Shown: piece by piece, positions 24,774 to 33,253 of the stretch
Position numbering within the stretch: position 1 is the stretch's first letter
Layout: each line of letters begins with the position of its first letter
Source of the DNA: Vandammella animalimorsus
Lineage (GTDB): Bacteria > Pseudomonadota > Gammaproteobacteria > Burkholderiales > Burkholderiaceae_C
Direction: 5' to 3'
Length of the DNA stretch: 64,000 nucleotides
NCBI RefSeq assembly: GCF_002285265.1
Contig: NZ_NSJB01000001.1
Location: forward strand, 186,001-250,000
Translations under genes and position numbers: made by a program
The notes under the pieces: generated by a model
Told to the model about the DNA's origin: nothing
Databases searched by the model: none
The model's input: the letters and a program-made list of their open reading frames with translations, nothing else

Positions 24774-25922
24774 ATGACTCGCATGACCCGTCCGACCGCT
24801 TCGTCCTCCCGGCCTCTGCAGGCCGCCTCGCTCAGTCTGGCCGCCGCGGCCTTGCTGCTGTCGGCCTGCTCCTCGCTGCAGGGCGACAAGATCGACTACA
24901 AGAGCGCCAAGCGCGGCACTTCGCTGGAAGTGCCGCCGGATTTGACCCAGCTGTCCACCGACACGCGCTACGCCGTGCCTGGCGGCCCTGTATCGGCCAA
25001 TGCGCTGCTGGCCTCCCAGGTGCGCCAGGGGCAGGGCGAGCGCGTCGCCGGCGACAGCGTGGCCGACGTGCGCATCCACCGCGACGGCAATGTGCGCTGG
25101 CTGAGCGTGCCGCGCACGCCCGATGCGCTGTGGGAGCCGGTGCGCCAGTTCTGGGTGGACAACGGCTTCGTGCTGACCATGGACCAGCCGGCGCTGGGCA
25201 TCATGGAAACCGACTGGGCCGAAAACCGCGCCAAGCTGCCGCAGGACTTCATCCGCAACACCCTGGGCAAGGTGCTGGACTCGCTGTACTCGACCGGCGA
25301 GCGCGACAAATTCCGCACCCGCATGGAGCGCCGCGATGACGGCGGCACGGACATCTACATCACGCACCGCGGCATGGTCGAGGAATTCACCGACCGTTCG
25401 CAAGAGCGCACCATGTGGCAGCCGCGCCCCTCCGATCCAGAGCTGGAGACCGAATTCCTGCGCCGCCTGATGGTGCAGCTGGGCGTGAGCGAGGAGCAAT
25501 CGCAGGCCATCGCCCAGCAAAGCCAGCAAGAAGGCGCAGCGGCCACAGGCAGCGCCGGCGGCGCTGCCCTGGTCGAGCTCGGCGGCGTGCCGGCCCTGCA
25601 GCTGCAAGACGACTTCGAGCGCGCCTGGCGCCGCGTTGGCGCGGCGCTGGACCGCACCGGCTTCACCGTCGAAGACCGCGACCGCTCCCAGGGCCTGTAC
25701 TTCGTGCGCTACATCTCGCCCGAGGCGCGGCGCGACAAGCCCGGCTTCTTCGGCCGCATGCTGGGGCAATCGTCCAGCGCCCCGGCGCCTGTGCGCTACC
25801 GCATCCTGGTGCAAGGCCAGGGCCAGCGCTCGCACGCCATCGTGCAAAGCGAGGCCGGCGCCGCCGTGGTCGCGGCCGAGGCCGGGCGCATCCTGCAATT
25901 GCTGCACGAAGACCTGCGTTGA
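24774..25922 (+). CDS. bamC: Outer membrane assembly lipoprotein BamC
   Basis: BamC is a lipoprotein of the BAM complex that folds outer-membrane beta-barrel proteins. The 382-residue protein has a signal peptide with lipobox LLSAC|SS, the characteristic unstructured N-terminus that binds BamD (DKIDYKSAKRGTSLEVPPDL cut: KIDYKSAKRGTSLEVPPDLT) and two helix-grip domains (VRWLSVPRTPDALWEPVRQF and FERAWRRVGAALDRTGFTV). The latter continues to GLYFVRYISPE. dapA lies 61 bases upstream, as in E. coli dapA-bamC. ATG 24774 gives a proper signal peptide. Confidence 0.92.
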   Translation: MTRMTRPTASSSRPLQAASLSLAAAALLLSACSSLQGDKIDYKSAKRGTSLEVPPDLTQLSTDTRYAVPGGPVSANALLASQVRQGQGERVAGDSVADVRIHRDGNVRWLSVPRTPDALWEPVRQFWVDNGFVLTMDQPALGIMETDWAENRAKLPQDFIRNTLGKVLDSLYSTGERDKFRTRMERRDDGGTDIYITHRGMVEEFTDRSQERTMWQPRPSDPELETEFLRRLMVQLGVSEEQSQAIAQQSQQEGAAATGSAGGAALVELGGVPALQLQDDFERAWRRVGAALDRTGFTVEDRDRSQGLYFVRYISPEARRDKPGFFGRMLGQSSSAPAPVRYRILVQGQGQRSHAIVQSEAGAAVVAAEAGRILQLLHEDLR

Positions 25923-26824
25923 CCTTGTCGGCGCCAGCCTTGTCGCCATCGCCATCGCCATTGCCCAGCCCGCGCCGGCCGCTGCGCTTTCGCAGCCTGG
26001 CCAGCGGCAGCGCCGCCAACGCCACGCTGGTGCAAGGTTGCGATGGCCAGGGCGCGCCCATGACCGTGCTGATCGACTGCGGCCTGACGCAGCGCCAGCT
26101 CGCCGCCCGCCTGCAAAGCAACGGCCTGCAGCTGCGCGACCTCCAGGCCATCTTCGTCACCCACGAACACTCCGACCACGTCGGCCCCAGCTTCGAGCTG
26201 GCGCGCAGCCTGGGCATACCGATCTGGTCGAGTTACGGCACCTGGCAGGGCGCGGGCTGCCCCGATGCCGGCGGCCTGTGGCGCGTGGCCTGCGATGGCC
26301 AGCCCATTGCCTGGGGCGCCATGCAGGCCACGCCCTTTACCGTGCCGCACGATGCGCGCGAGCCGCTGCAGCTGTGCATCCGCCAGGGCCAGGCGCGCCT
26401 GGCCCTGCTGACCGACCTGGGCCACGTCACGCCCCATGCACTGGCCCACGCGGCGCATTGCCAGGCCCTGCTGCTGGAGTTCAACCACGAGCCAGAGCTG
26501 CTGCAGCAATCGCGCTACCCGCCCTTTCTCAAGCGCCGCATCGCCGGGCCGCGCGGCCACCTCTCCAACGCCGCCGCCGCGCAGCTGCTGGCCCAGGTGC
26601 TGCACGCTGGCCTGCGCCACGTCGTCGCAGGCCACCTGAGCCAGCAGAACAACTGCCCGCAGCGCACGTTGCAATGGATGCGCCAGGCCGTGGGCGCACA
26701 CCCGGTGGCCCTGCACATCGCCACCCAGGAGCAGGGCTGCGATTGGATCGAGCTGGACGCAGGCTGCGCGCAGCAGGCAGAAGTCGCCAGCATCCATGCC
26801 GAGCTTGCCGGTGCGCAGGCTTGA
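25919..26824 (+). CDS. Metallo-beta-lactamase-fold hydrolase (YycJ-like)
   Basis: About 301 residues of MBL fold. The metal motif is THEHSDHVG, followed by further ligands in LLTDLGHV and LEFNHEPELL, and GHLSQQNN near the C-terminus, as in the YycJ/WalJ-type exonuclease-like hydrolases. There is no ATG before the first beta strand (FRSLASGSAANATLV), so a non-ATG start is required. The TTG at 25919, overlapping the bamC stop as TTGA, would couple it to bamC; other TTG codons at 25925 and 25940 are possible. Substrate unknown. Confidence 0.82.
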   Translation: MTLSAPALSPSPSPLPSPRRPLRFRSLASGSAANATLVQGCDGQGAPMTVLIDCGLTQRQLAARLQSNGLQLRDLQAIFVTHEHSDHVGPSFELARSLGIPIWSSYGTWQGAGCPDAGGLWRVACDGQPIAWGAMQATPFTVPHDAREPLQLCIRQGQARLALLTDLGHVTPHALAHAAHCQALLLEFNHEPELLQQSRYPPFLKRRIAGPRGHLSNAAAAQLLAQVLHAGLRHVVAGHLSQQNNCPQRTLQWMRQAVGAHPVALHIATQEQGCDWIELDAGCAQQAEVASIHAELAGAQA

Positions 26825-27251
26825 GTACTGGCACTGACCACATGCGCCCGAGTCATCAGCTCGGCATGGGGTGTGAGTCGATGCGGAGCAAGGCAATACA
26901 GGGGCCAGTATTGGCGCTGCCGTTGCTCAGAGACATTGAGTCAGCGACAAAGTGTGCGCTGCGGGGCGAAATGGAAAGCGAGGCCCGAGTTGCAGCGGTA
27001 TCAGGCGGTGTCGCGAGGCTTGGCAGATGAAGCAGGCCCCCCGTATTGGCAGTTGCGTGCGGCGCAGCGGTTCGTGCAGGCTTTCTTCTTGAGGGGATGA
27101 GATTGGGTTGGCGAAGCGGTTTTTCGAGGCAAAAACCGCAGATGCAAGGCGAAAACGCTTGCAAGGTGTTCACGCCTTGCAAGCGTTTTCAACGCGGCAG
27201 TTGTGGAGTTTTGAGCGAAAACACTGCCGCGATACTGAATCTCAACGGGCC
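26825..27251. other. 427-base intergenic region containing a dispersed hairpin repeat
   Basis: No gene is recognised. The left 270 bases hold no clear motif. The right part carries copy 1 of the 95-base repeat (27099-27193), which also occurs at 41013-41107. Confidence 0.6.
27099..27193 (-). repeat. Dispersed 95-base hairpin repeat, copy 1
   Basis: Nearly 90% identical by eye to 41013-41107. Its core is a perfect 16-bp stem GAAAACGCTTGCAAGG / CCTTGCAAGCGTTTTC (27151-27166 with 27175-27190). It lies 58 bases past the stop of a minus-strand gene, the same placement and orientation as copy 2, so it may act as a 3' end or processing structure. Confidence 0.85.
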
Positions 27252-27827
27252 CTATAGCCCCAAAGTCCTGCTGGCAAAGCCGATGCTGCTGCGGTTTTCC
27301 AGCCATTCCTGGGCCTGCTCGCCCACTTGCTGGGCCAGGGCGGGGTCGTTGCCGTAGATGCCGGTGAAGAAGTCGGGGTTGCTCAGCCAGATGCTTTGCC
27401 TGCCGGCCAGCGCGAAGCTGGGGGTTTCGCGCGTGAACTGGCGCGCCACTTTGCGCCCTTGCACGACGTTGTCCCAGCGGGTGCGCCAGGCCACGAAGCG
27501 CGGTTGTTGGCGCATCAGCGTGTCGAATTGGTTGGCGATCAGGATCAGCTGGCGCTGTGGGCGCAGCCAGTCCTGCAGTGCATCGAGCAGCGGGGCGCTG
27601 GACAGCGGCCAGCCGCAGAAGTCGGGGCTGCAGCAGACGATGCGCGCGCAGGCTTGCTGCTCGGCCGTGCGCAGGAGCTTCTCCAACGTTTGCTGCCATT
27701 GCGCGATGCCGCTGATGGCGTAGCGCTCGGTGTGTGGGGCGCTGGCTGGGGTGGCGACATCGGCATCGGTGTTGGCGTTGGCGGCCTGGGCTGGCGCTGC
27801 TGCGTGGTGGTGTTGCTCGTGCTGCAT
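27252..27827 (-). CDS. Conserved hypothetical protein, possibly phospholipase D-like fold
   Basis: A 191-residue soluble protein without signal peptide. After a histidine/alanine-rich N-terminus, the body includes RYAISGIAQWQQTLEKLL, ARIVCCSPDFCGWPLSS, RQLILIANQFDTLMRQQP, and a C-terminal SIWLSNPDFFTGIYGNDP. The layout resembles small PLD-like proteins (DUF7931-type) that neighbour other genes in Comamonadaceae, but no HKD motif is seen and this call is weak. It lies downstream of the RoxA-like gene on the same strand, 225 bases away. Repeat copy 1 follows its stop. Confidence 0.6.
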   Translation of the reverse strand: MQHEQHHHAAAPAQAANANTDADVATPASAPHTERYAISGIAQWQQTLEKLLRTAEQQACARIVCCSPDFCGWPLSSAPLLDALQDWLRPQRQLILIANQFDTLMRQQPRFVAWRTRWDNVVQGRKVARQFTRETPSFALAGRQSIWLSNPDFFTGIYGNDPALAQQVGEQAQEWLENRSSIGFASRTLGL

Positions 27828-27915
27828 GGCTTGCTCCCCTCTTTCTGCGCGCTGCTGCGCTTGGGGGCAAGTATCGCCCAGGGCCTGAGGCCTGTGCTCA
27901 AAACCCTTGCGCCGC

Positions 27916-27947
27916 GCTCATCCCCCGCTCATCCCCCGCTCATCCCC
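27916..27947. repeat. Three tandem 11-base repeats
   Basis: GCTCATCCCCC occurs at 27916, 27927 and (one base short) 27938. It lies between two minus-strand genes and has no evident function; a simple slippage repeat. Confidence 0.8.
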
Positions 27948-28052
27948 ATGCCTGGGCGGTGTGCTGCGCCTGCAAATTAGCGCCTTGCGGCCCATCCAGG
28001 ACCTGGGCCGTGCGCCATTGATGACGACGTTGAGCGCAGGCGCTTGGGGCGC

Positions 28053-29222
28053 TCAAGGCATGAAGAACAGCCAGCCCTGTTCGGCCCATTCCTGCAGCAC
28101 GCCCTGGGCGCCGGGGCTGAGGCGCTGGAACTGGGCCTGTGCCAGCCAGCGGGTATCGGCCAGTTGGCGCAGCAGCGCGGCGTCGCGCCCACCGATGCGC
28201 CAGCTCTCGCCGTTGATGTAGAGAAAGCGCTCGTCGTAGAGCATGCGGGTTTTGCGCCCGAGGGCGATGCCGGCCTGGCCCGGGGCGGGCGGCAGCGGGG
28301 CGTCGTCGCCTTCGAAGACCACGCTGGGGTGCGGCTCGCTGAGGTATTCACCCAGCAATTGCTCGATGGCGTGGGGCTGCTGCAGGCGCCGCAGCATGGC
28401 GTCGCGGGCGAATTGCTGCATGGCCGGCGGAATGGCGCCGGGCTGGGCCGTGGCTGGTTGCCCTGCATCGCGGTAGAGCACGGCGGCGTGGGCGTTGCTG
28501 CTGGCGGGCGTGTCCTCGTCCCAGTCGGGTTCGGCCAGGCGTTCGAGCAAGGTGGCGGCCAGCTCGCGGCGGCCTGGCGAGCGAAAGCCGATCGAGTAGG
28601 TCATGCAGCCTGGGCCTTCGGCAATGCCGTCGTGGGCGTAGCGCGGCGGCAAATACAGCATGTCGCCCGGTTCGAGCAGCCATTCCTGCTCGGCCTCGAA
28701 ATGCTCCAGCAGGCGCAGCGGCACGCCTTGCTGCAGGCGCAAGTCCTTTTGCTTGCCGATGCGCCAGCGCCGCCGCCCCTGGGCCTGCAGCAAAAAGACG
28801 TCGTAGCTGTCGAAATGGGGGCCGACGCCGCCGCCATCGCTGGCGTAGCTGATCATCAGATCGTCCAGCCGGGCCTGCGGGATGAAGGCAAATTGCTGCA
28901 GCAGCGCGTGGGCCTGCGCGTCGTGCAGGTCCACGCCCTGCACCAGCAGCGTCCAGCCCGGGCGCGACTGCGGCGGCAGCTGGCGGCGGTTGAAGGGGCC
29001 GTGGCGCAACGTCCAGCCGCGCGCGGTCTGCGTGATCAGGCGCGACTGCACGGCCTCGCTGGCGGCCAGGGCAAACAGGCGCTGGGCATCGACCGGTGGC
29101 GTGAAGGCGGTGATGGCCTGGCGGATCAGCAGTGGCTTGCGCTGCCAGTGGCTGCGCATGAAGCGCGCCGGCGTCAGGCCGCCGAGCAGGGGCAGGGGGG
29201 TGTCAAGAGCAATCGGGGACAT
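28053..29222 (-). CDS. roxA: JmjC-type ribosomal oxygenase (RoxA/YcfD-like, L16 arginine hydroxylase)
   Basis: A 389-residue cupin-fold Fe(II)/2-oxoglutarate oxygenase. The iron-binding motif HxD is seen in GVGPHFDSYDVFLLQ and the distal histidine in LYLPPRYAHDG; GRRRWRIGKQ and LLEPGDMLYLPPR are typical of YcfD, which hydroxylates an arginine of ribosomal protein L16 in E. coli. The C-terminal winged-helix region (residues about 300-389) is present. ATG 29222 begins MSPIALDTPLPLLGGLTP; the longer frame is not needed. It is divergent from the FKBP gene 83 bases away. Confidence 0.88.
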   Translation of the reverse strand: MSPIALDTPLPLLGGLTPARFMRSHWQRKPLLIRQAITAFTPPVDAQRLFALAASEAVQSRLITQTARGWTLRHGPFNRRQLPPQSRPGWTLLVQGVDLHDAQAHALLQQFAFIPQARLDDLMISYASDGGGVGPHFDSYDVFLLQAQGRRRWRIGKQKDLRLQQGVPLRLLEHFEAEQEWLLEPGDMLYLPPRYAHDGIAEGPGCMTYSIGFRSPGRRELAATLLERLAEPDWDEDTPASSNAHAAVLYRDAGQPATAQPGAIPPAMQQFARDAMLRRLQQPHAIEQLLGEYLSEPHPSVVFEGDDAPLPPAPGQAGIALGRKTRMLYDERFLYINGESWRIGGRDAALLRQLADTRWLAQAQFQRLSPGAQGVLQEWAEQGWLFFMP

Positions 29223-29305
29223 GGGTTGTGGGCGACTTTGAGAACAGGCCCTGGCAGTGGCGGGCAGGCGGGCAGGGGGCGGCAAAGCTGCGACAATCGC
29301 CCGCC

Positions 29306-29824
29306 ATGGAAATCATGAACAACACCGTAGTGGCGCTGACCTGGACGCTCAAGGACAGCCTGGGCGAAATGCTCGACGAGCTGCACGAGCCGGTCGAATT
29401 CTATGTGGGCGGGCAGGACTTGCTGCCCAGCATCGAACAGGCCTTGCTGGGCCAGCGGGCCGGCGCGGCGCTGAATCTGTACCTGGAGCCCGAGCACGCC
29501 TTTGGCGACTACGACGAGGCCCTGGTGTACCTGGAGGCGCGCGCGCTGTTCCCGGCCGAGCTGGAGGAGGGCATGGTGCTCGAAGGCAGCGCCTTGCCGC
29601 CGGGCGCGCAATCGGATGCCCCGGCCGATGCGCTGTTGACCGTGACCGAGCTGTACCCGGAGCACGTCGTGCTCGATGGCAACCACCCGCTGGCGGGCAT
29701 TGCGCTGCAGTTGGCGCTGAAGGTGCACAGCGTGCGGCCCAGCACGGCCGATGAGCAGCGCCTGCAGTCGGCCGGCACGGGGTTCTTTCGCATTGCCCCG
29801 CAGGAGCCGCCCTTGCTGCACTGA
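29306..29824 (+). CDS. FKBP-type peptidyl-prolyl isomerase (SlyD-like)
   Basis: A 172-residue cytoplasmic PPIase/chaperone. The FKBP domain shows LHEPVEFYVGGQDLLPSIEQAL, GQRAGAALNLYLEPEHAFGDYDEALV, and the inserted-flap IF domain between residues about 75 and 130, as in SlyD. The histidine-rich metal-binding tail of E. coli SlyD is absent. A GACAAT hexamer ends eight bases before the ATG with no ribosome site between, so the mRNA may be leaderless. A second in-frame ATG lies nine bases on. Confidence 0.85.
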   Translation: MEIMNNTVVALTWTLKDSLGEMLDELHEPVEFYVGGQDLLPSIEQALLGQRAGAALNLYLEPEHAFGDYDEALVYLEARALFPAELEEGMVLEGSALPPGAQSDAPADALLTVTELYPEHVVLDGNHPLAGIALQLALKVHSVRPSTADEQRLQSAGTGFFRIAPQEPPLLH

Positions 29825-29881
29825 TTCCATGCACGGCTTGCCGCGCGATGGCGTGCACGTTTTTGTGCGCGGCAGTGGCGC

Positions 29882-29917
29882 AAAAAATGCCAGCGGCCCT
29901 TGCGGGGCGCTGGCATT
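29882..29917 (-). terminator. Terminator of the Bax-inhibitor-1 family gene
   Basis: AATGCCAGCG/CGCTGGCATT form a 10-bp stem (29886-29895 with 29908-29917). On the minus strand it is followed by a T-run (29882-29887). It lies 32 bases past the BI-1 stop and between convergent genes. Confidence 0.8.
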
Positions 29918-29949
29918 GTCGTTTCAGCGGGATTTCTTGCTGGCAGGCA

Positions 29950-30645
29950 TCAATCCTCGCCGCCGAAGATGCCCAGCAGGCCCAGCAGGCTCTGGAAGAT
30001 GTTGTAGAGGCTCAGGTACAGCGACAGCGTGGCCGAGATGTAGTTGACCTCGCCGCCATCGACGATGCGCTTGAGGTCGTACAGCAGCCAGAAGCTGAAC
30101 AGCACGATGGCCACGGTGGAGGTGGCGGCATACAGCGCGGTGGACTGGAACACGAAGATGTTCAGCAGGCCGGAGATCAGCAGCACGATGGCGCCGACGA
30201 ACAGCCACTTGCCCGCGCCGTCGAAGCTGCGCTTGGTCGTGCTGGCCACGGTGGCCATGGTGGCGAACACGCCTGCGGTGCCGGCAAAGGCGGTCATCAC
30301 CAGTTGCGAGCCATTGCCCATGCCCAGCACCACGCCCAGCAGGCGCGAGAGCATCAGGCCCATGAAGAAGGTGAAGGCCAGCAGCAGCACCACGCCCAGG
30401 CCCGAGTTCTTGGTCTTCTCGATGGCGAACATGAAGCCGAACGCGCCGGCCAGGAACACGATCGCGCCCAGGCCGCCCGAGAGCGCGGCCGTCATGTTGG
30501 TGGCCAGGCCGACGTAGGCACCCAGCACCGTCGGGATCATCGACAGCGCCAGCAGCCAGTAGGTGTTGCGCATGACGCGGTTGCGCTGTTGCGTGGCGGC
30601 CTGGTAGTGGGCGCTGCCGTTGTAGGAGTCGAAGGAGGGATTCAT
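29950..30645 (-). CDS. Bax inhibitor-1/YccA family membrane protein
   Basis: A 231-residue protein with seven hydrophobic helices, matching the bacterial YccA/BI-1 (TMBIM) family. Motifs include RNTYWLLALSMIPTVLGA, AFTFFMGLMLSRLLGVVLG, GVFATMATVAS and the C-terminal LYDLKRIVDGGE...SLYLSLYNIFQSLLGLLG, where aspartates of the pore sensor lie. E. coli YccA modulates the FtsH protease; bacterial homologues can conduct calcium. ATG 30645 follows a GAAAGGTCAT sequence. Transcribed divergently from tctB. Confidence 0.92.
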   Translation of the reverse strand: MNPSFDSYNGSAHYQAATQQRNRVMRNTYWLLALSMIPTVLGAYVGLATNMTAALSGGLGAIVFLAGAFGFMFAIEKTKNSGLGVVLLLAFTFFMGLMLSRLLGVVLGMGNGSQLVMTAFAGTAGVFATMATVASTTKRSFDGAGKWLFVGAIVLLISGLLNIFVFQSTALYAATSTVAIVLFSFWLLYDLKRIVDGGEVNYISATLSLYLSLYNIFQSLLGLLGIFGGED

Positions 30646-31224
30646 GCGGATGACCTTTCTGTCAAGCTGCAAGGGGGTGGAACGTGGCCTGCGGCCATCC
30701 GCATCCACACGGGCGTGTGCGGCCATGTGCGGATGGGGCGGGCAGATTGCGGCGGATTCTAGCGGCAGCCCTGGCCGCAGCGCGCCCAGGCGGGGCATTT
30801 CCCCGCAGATCGAATGCTTTTTGCAGGCATTGCCGTTGTTTTTGGCGGTTTTGATGGGCACTTGCCCGAAATGGCCAGCGGGCAGGGCGCGGGGGGCGCG
30901 CCTGTTTCCTCATCGCGCTGCTCAATCGTCTGGGCAAAAGCTTGGTCAAGCGTCTGGCCCGGCAGGAGGGATGGAGGTCTGCTGCCTGTGCGTTTGTCGC
31001 CAATGCTCGATCAATTGTGACAAATTGGGGCTGATCTGGAGTTCAGGCGGGCCCGAAGTAGGCACAATACCGCCCTCGCAATGTGGCCATTGCGACCCGA
31101 CTCACCACGACAGTGTGTGTTTCAGTGTGCCGGCCCCTGCGGGACGGCGCGCTGGCCATCCCGATGCGCAATAAATACACACTTTGCCGCTGGATTCGTG
31201 CAGACCTTCCCTAGGAGATCTGGA
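30646..31224. other. 579-base divergent control region between BI-1 gene and tctB
   Basis: No gene recognised. Two palindromic elements stand out: CAATT-N6-AATTG (31012-31027) and a hairpin TCGCAATG-TGGC-CATTGCGA (31076-31095) with a CACAAT hexamer (31063-31068) just before it. These could be an operator and promoter for tctBA, but the regulator is not in the window. Confidence 0.45.
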
Positions 31225-31716
31225 GTGCTGATCAAAAGCCAGAAAGACTTTTTCTCGGGCCTGATGTTTTCCATCATCGGCGTGACGTTCGCAGTGGGCG
31301 CCAAGTCCTACTCGATCGGCACGGCCGCGCGCATGGGGCCAGGCTATTTCCCGCTGATGCTGGGCATTTTGCTCGCGGCCCTGGGGGCGCTGATCATGCT
31401 CAATGCCGTGCTGCGCCGCAATGCCCCGCCCGATGGCGACCCGGTGGGGCGCTGGGCCTGGAAGCCGCTGTTCTACGTGCTGGCGGCAAACTTTGCGTTC
31501 GGCATTTTCCTGGTGGGCCTGCCCAAGCTGGGCATCCCCTCGTTCGGGCTGATGGTGGCGATCTACGTGCTGACCATCATCGCCAGCCGCGCGGCGCACC
31601 AGCCGTCCTTCAAGACCAGCCTGATCCTGGCGACGGTGCTGGCGGCGGGCAGCTACTTCGTATTCATCAAAGGCCTGGGGCTGGTGCTGCCCGTGTGGCC
31701 CAGCTTCATCGGTTGA
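31225..31716 (+). CDS. tctB: Tripartite tricarboxylate transporter, small membrane subunit TctB
   Basis: TctB is the four-helix small subunit that pairs with TctA in secondary, binding-protein-dependent uptake of citrate-like acids. The 163-residue protein has KDFFSGLMFSIIGVTFAVGA, then GTAARMGPGYFPLMLGILLA, which contains the typical GPGYFP motif, and two further helices. The start is a GTG at 31225 with a TAGGAGA ribosome site; the upstream extension is implausible. tctA follows after 18 bases. A TctC binding protein, usually the first gene of the operon, is not here. Confidence 0.9.
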   Translation: MLIKSQKDFFSGLMFSIIGVTFAVGAKSYSIGTAARMGPGYFPLMLGILLAALGALIMLNAVLRRNAPPDGDPVGRWAWKPLFYVLAANFAFGIFLVGLPKLGIPSFGLMVAIYVLTIIASRAAHQPSFKTSLILATVLAAGSYFVFIKGLGLVLPVWPSFIG

Positions 31717-31734
31717 GCCAGCGGGAGTGCATGC

Positions 31735-33249
31735 ATGACTGAAATGATTGACCACCTGGCGCTGGGCTTCAGCGTCGCCTTCACCGCCCAGAACCTGCTG
31801 TACGCCTTCATCGGCTGCCTGATGGGCACCTTGATCGGCGTGCTGCCCGGCCTGGGCCCGGTGCCGACGATTGCCATGCTGCTGCCCATCACCTATGGGC
31901 TGGAGCCGGTCTCGGCGCTGATCATGCTGGCGGGCATTTACTACGGCGCGCAGTACGGCGGCTCGACCACGGCCATCCTGGTCAACCTGCCCGGTGAATC
32001 GGCCGCGGTGGTGACCGTGATCGACGGCTACCAGATGGCCAAGAAGGGCCGCGCCGGCCCGGCGCTGGCCGCCGCCGGCATCGGCTCGTTCATCGCCGGC
32101 TGCTTTGGCACGCTGTGGATTGCGGCCTTTGCCGTGCCGCTGACCAAGGTGGCCTTCATGTTCGGCCCGGCCGAATACTTCTCACTGATGGTGCTGGGCT
32201 TGATCGGCGCGGTGGTGCTGGCCTCGGGCTCGCTGCTCAAGGCCATTGCCATGATCGTGCTGGGCCTGCTGCTGGGCATGATCGGCACCGACATCAACTC
32301 CGGCGTGGCGCGCTATTCGCTGGGCATCCCGGAGCTGACCGACGGCATCGACTTCGTGGTCATCGCCATGGGCGTGTTCGGCTATGGCGAAATCATCGCC
32401 AACCTCTCGCATCCGCCCGAGAGCCGCAACATCATCACCACCAAGGTGCGCGGCCTGATGCCCACGGCAGAGGACTTCAAGCTGATGCTGCCGGCCATTC
32501 TGCGCGGCACCATGTTGGGCTCCATGCTGGGCATTCTGCCCGGCGGCGGCGCGCTGCTGTCCTCCTTCGCGTCCTACACGCTGGAGAAGAAAACCAAGCT
32601 CAAGCCCGGCGAGGTGCCCTTCGGCCAGGGCAACATCCGCGGCGTGGCAGCGCCCGAATCGGCCAACAACGCTGGCTCGCAGGCCTCGTTCATCCCGCTG
32701 CTGACGCTGGGCATCCCGCCCAATGCCGTGATGGCGCTGATGGTGGGCGCCATGACCATCCACAACATCCAGCCCGGCCCCGAGGTCATGACCAGCAACC
32801 CCGAGCTGTTCTGGGGCCTGATCGCCTCGATGTGGATCGGCAACGCCATGCTCATCATCCTGAATCTGCCGATGATCGGCGTGTGGATCAAGCTGCTGAC
32901 CGTGCCCTACAACTGGCTGTTCCCCTCCATCGTGCTGTTTTGCGCGCTGGGCGTGTACACCACCAACAACAACGTGTTCGACATCTGGATGGTGGGCATC
33001 TTCGGCTTCGTCGGCTACCTGTTTCACAAGCTCGCGGTCGAGCCCGCGCCGCTGCTGCTGGGCTTCATCCTCGGGCCGATGATGGAGGAATACCTGCGCC
33101 GCGCGCTGCTGCTCTCGCGCGGCGACTGGTCGGTGCTGGTCACGCGCCCGATCTCCGCCGGCCTGCTGATCACCGCCGCACTGCTGCTGATCATCGTGCT
33201 GCTGCCATCGATCCGCAGCAAGCGCGAGGAGGCCTTCGTCGAGGACTGA
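31735..33249 (+). CDS. tctA: Tripartite tricarboxylate transporter, large membrane subunit TctA
   Basis: The 504-residue large subunit with about 11-12 transmembrane helices. It carries the two conserved TctA signatures, GVLPGLGPVPTIAMLLP (residues about 36-52) and GILPGGGALLSSFASY (about 264-279), plus YYGAQYGGSTTAILVNLPG and RGVAAPESANNAG. TctA does proton- or sodium-coupled transport of tricarboxylates or other organic acids handed over by a periplasmic TctC protein. With tctB it forms an operon; specificity cannot be read because tctC is missing from the window. Confidence 0.95.
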   Translation: MTEMIDHLALGFSVAFTAQNLLYAFIGCLMGTLIGVLPGLGPVPTIAMLLPITYGLEPVSALIMLAGIYYGAQYGGSTTAILVNLPGESAAVVTVIDGYQMAKKGRAGPALAAAGIGSFIAGCFGTLWIAAFAVPLTKVAFMFGPAEYFSLMVLGLIGAVVLASGSLLKAIAMIVLGLLLGMIGTDINSGVARYSLGIPELTDGIDFVVIAMGVFGYGEIIANLSHPPESRNIITTKVRGLMPTAEDFKLMLPAILRGTMLGSMLGILPGGGALLSSFASYTLEKKTKLKPGEVPFGQGNIRGVAAPESANNAGSQASFIPLLTLGIPPNAVMALMVGAMTIHNIQPGPEVMTSNPELFWGLIASMWIGNAMLIILNLPMIGVWIKLLTVPYNWLFPSIVLFCALGVYTTNNNVFDIWMVGIFGFVGYLFHKLAVEPAPLLLGFILGPMMEEYLRRALLLSRGDWSVLVTRPISAGLLITAALLLIIVLLPSIRSKREEAFVED

Positions 33250-33253
33250 TGCA

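Noticed and set aside
27916-27947. Tandem GCTCATCCCCC units as iterons of a replication origin
   Set aside because: Only three short units, no AT-rich unwinding region, no DnaA boxes and no rep gene nearby.
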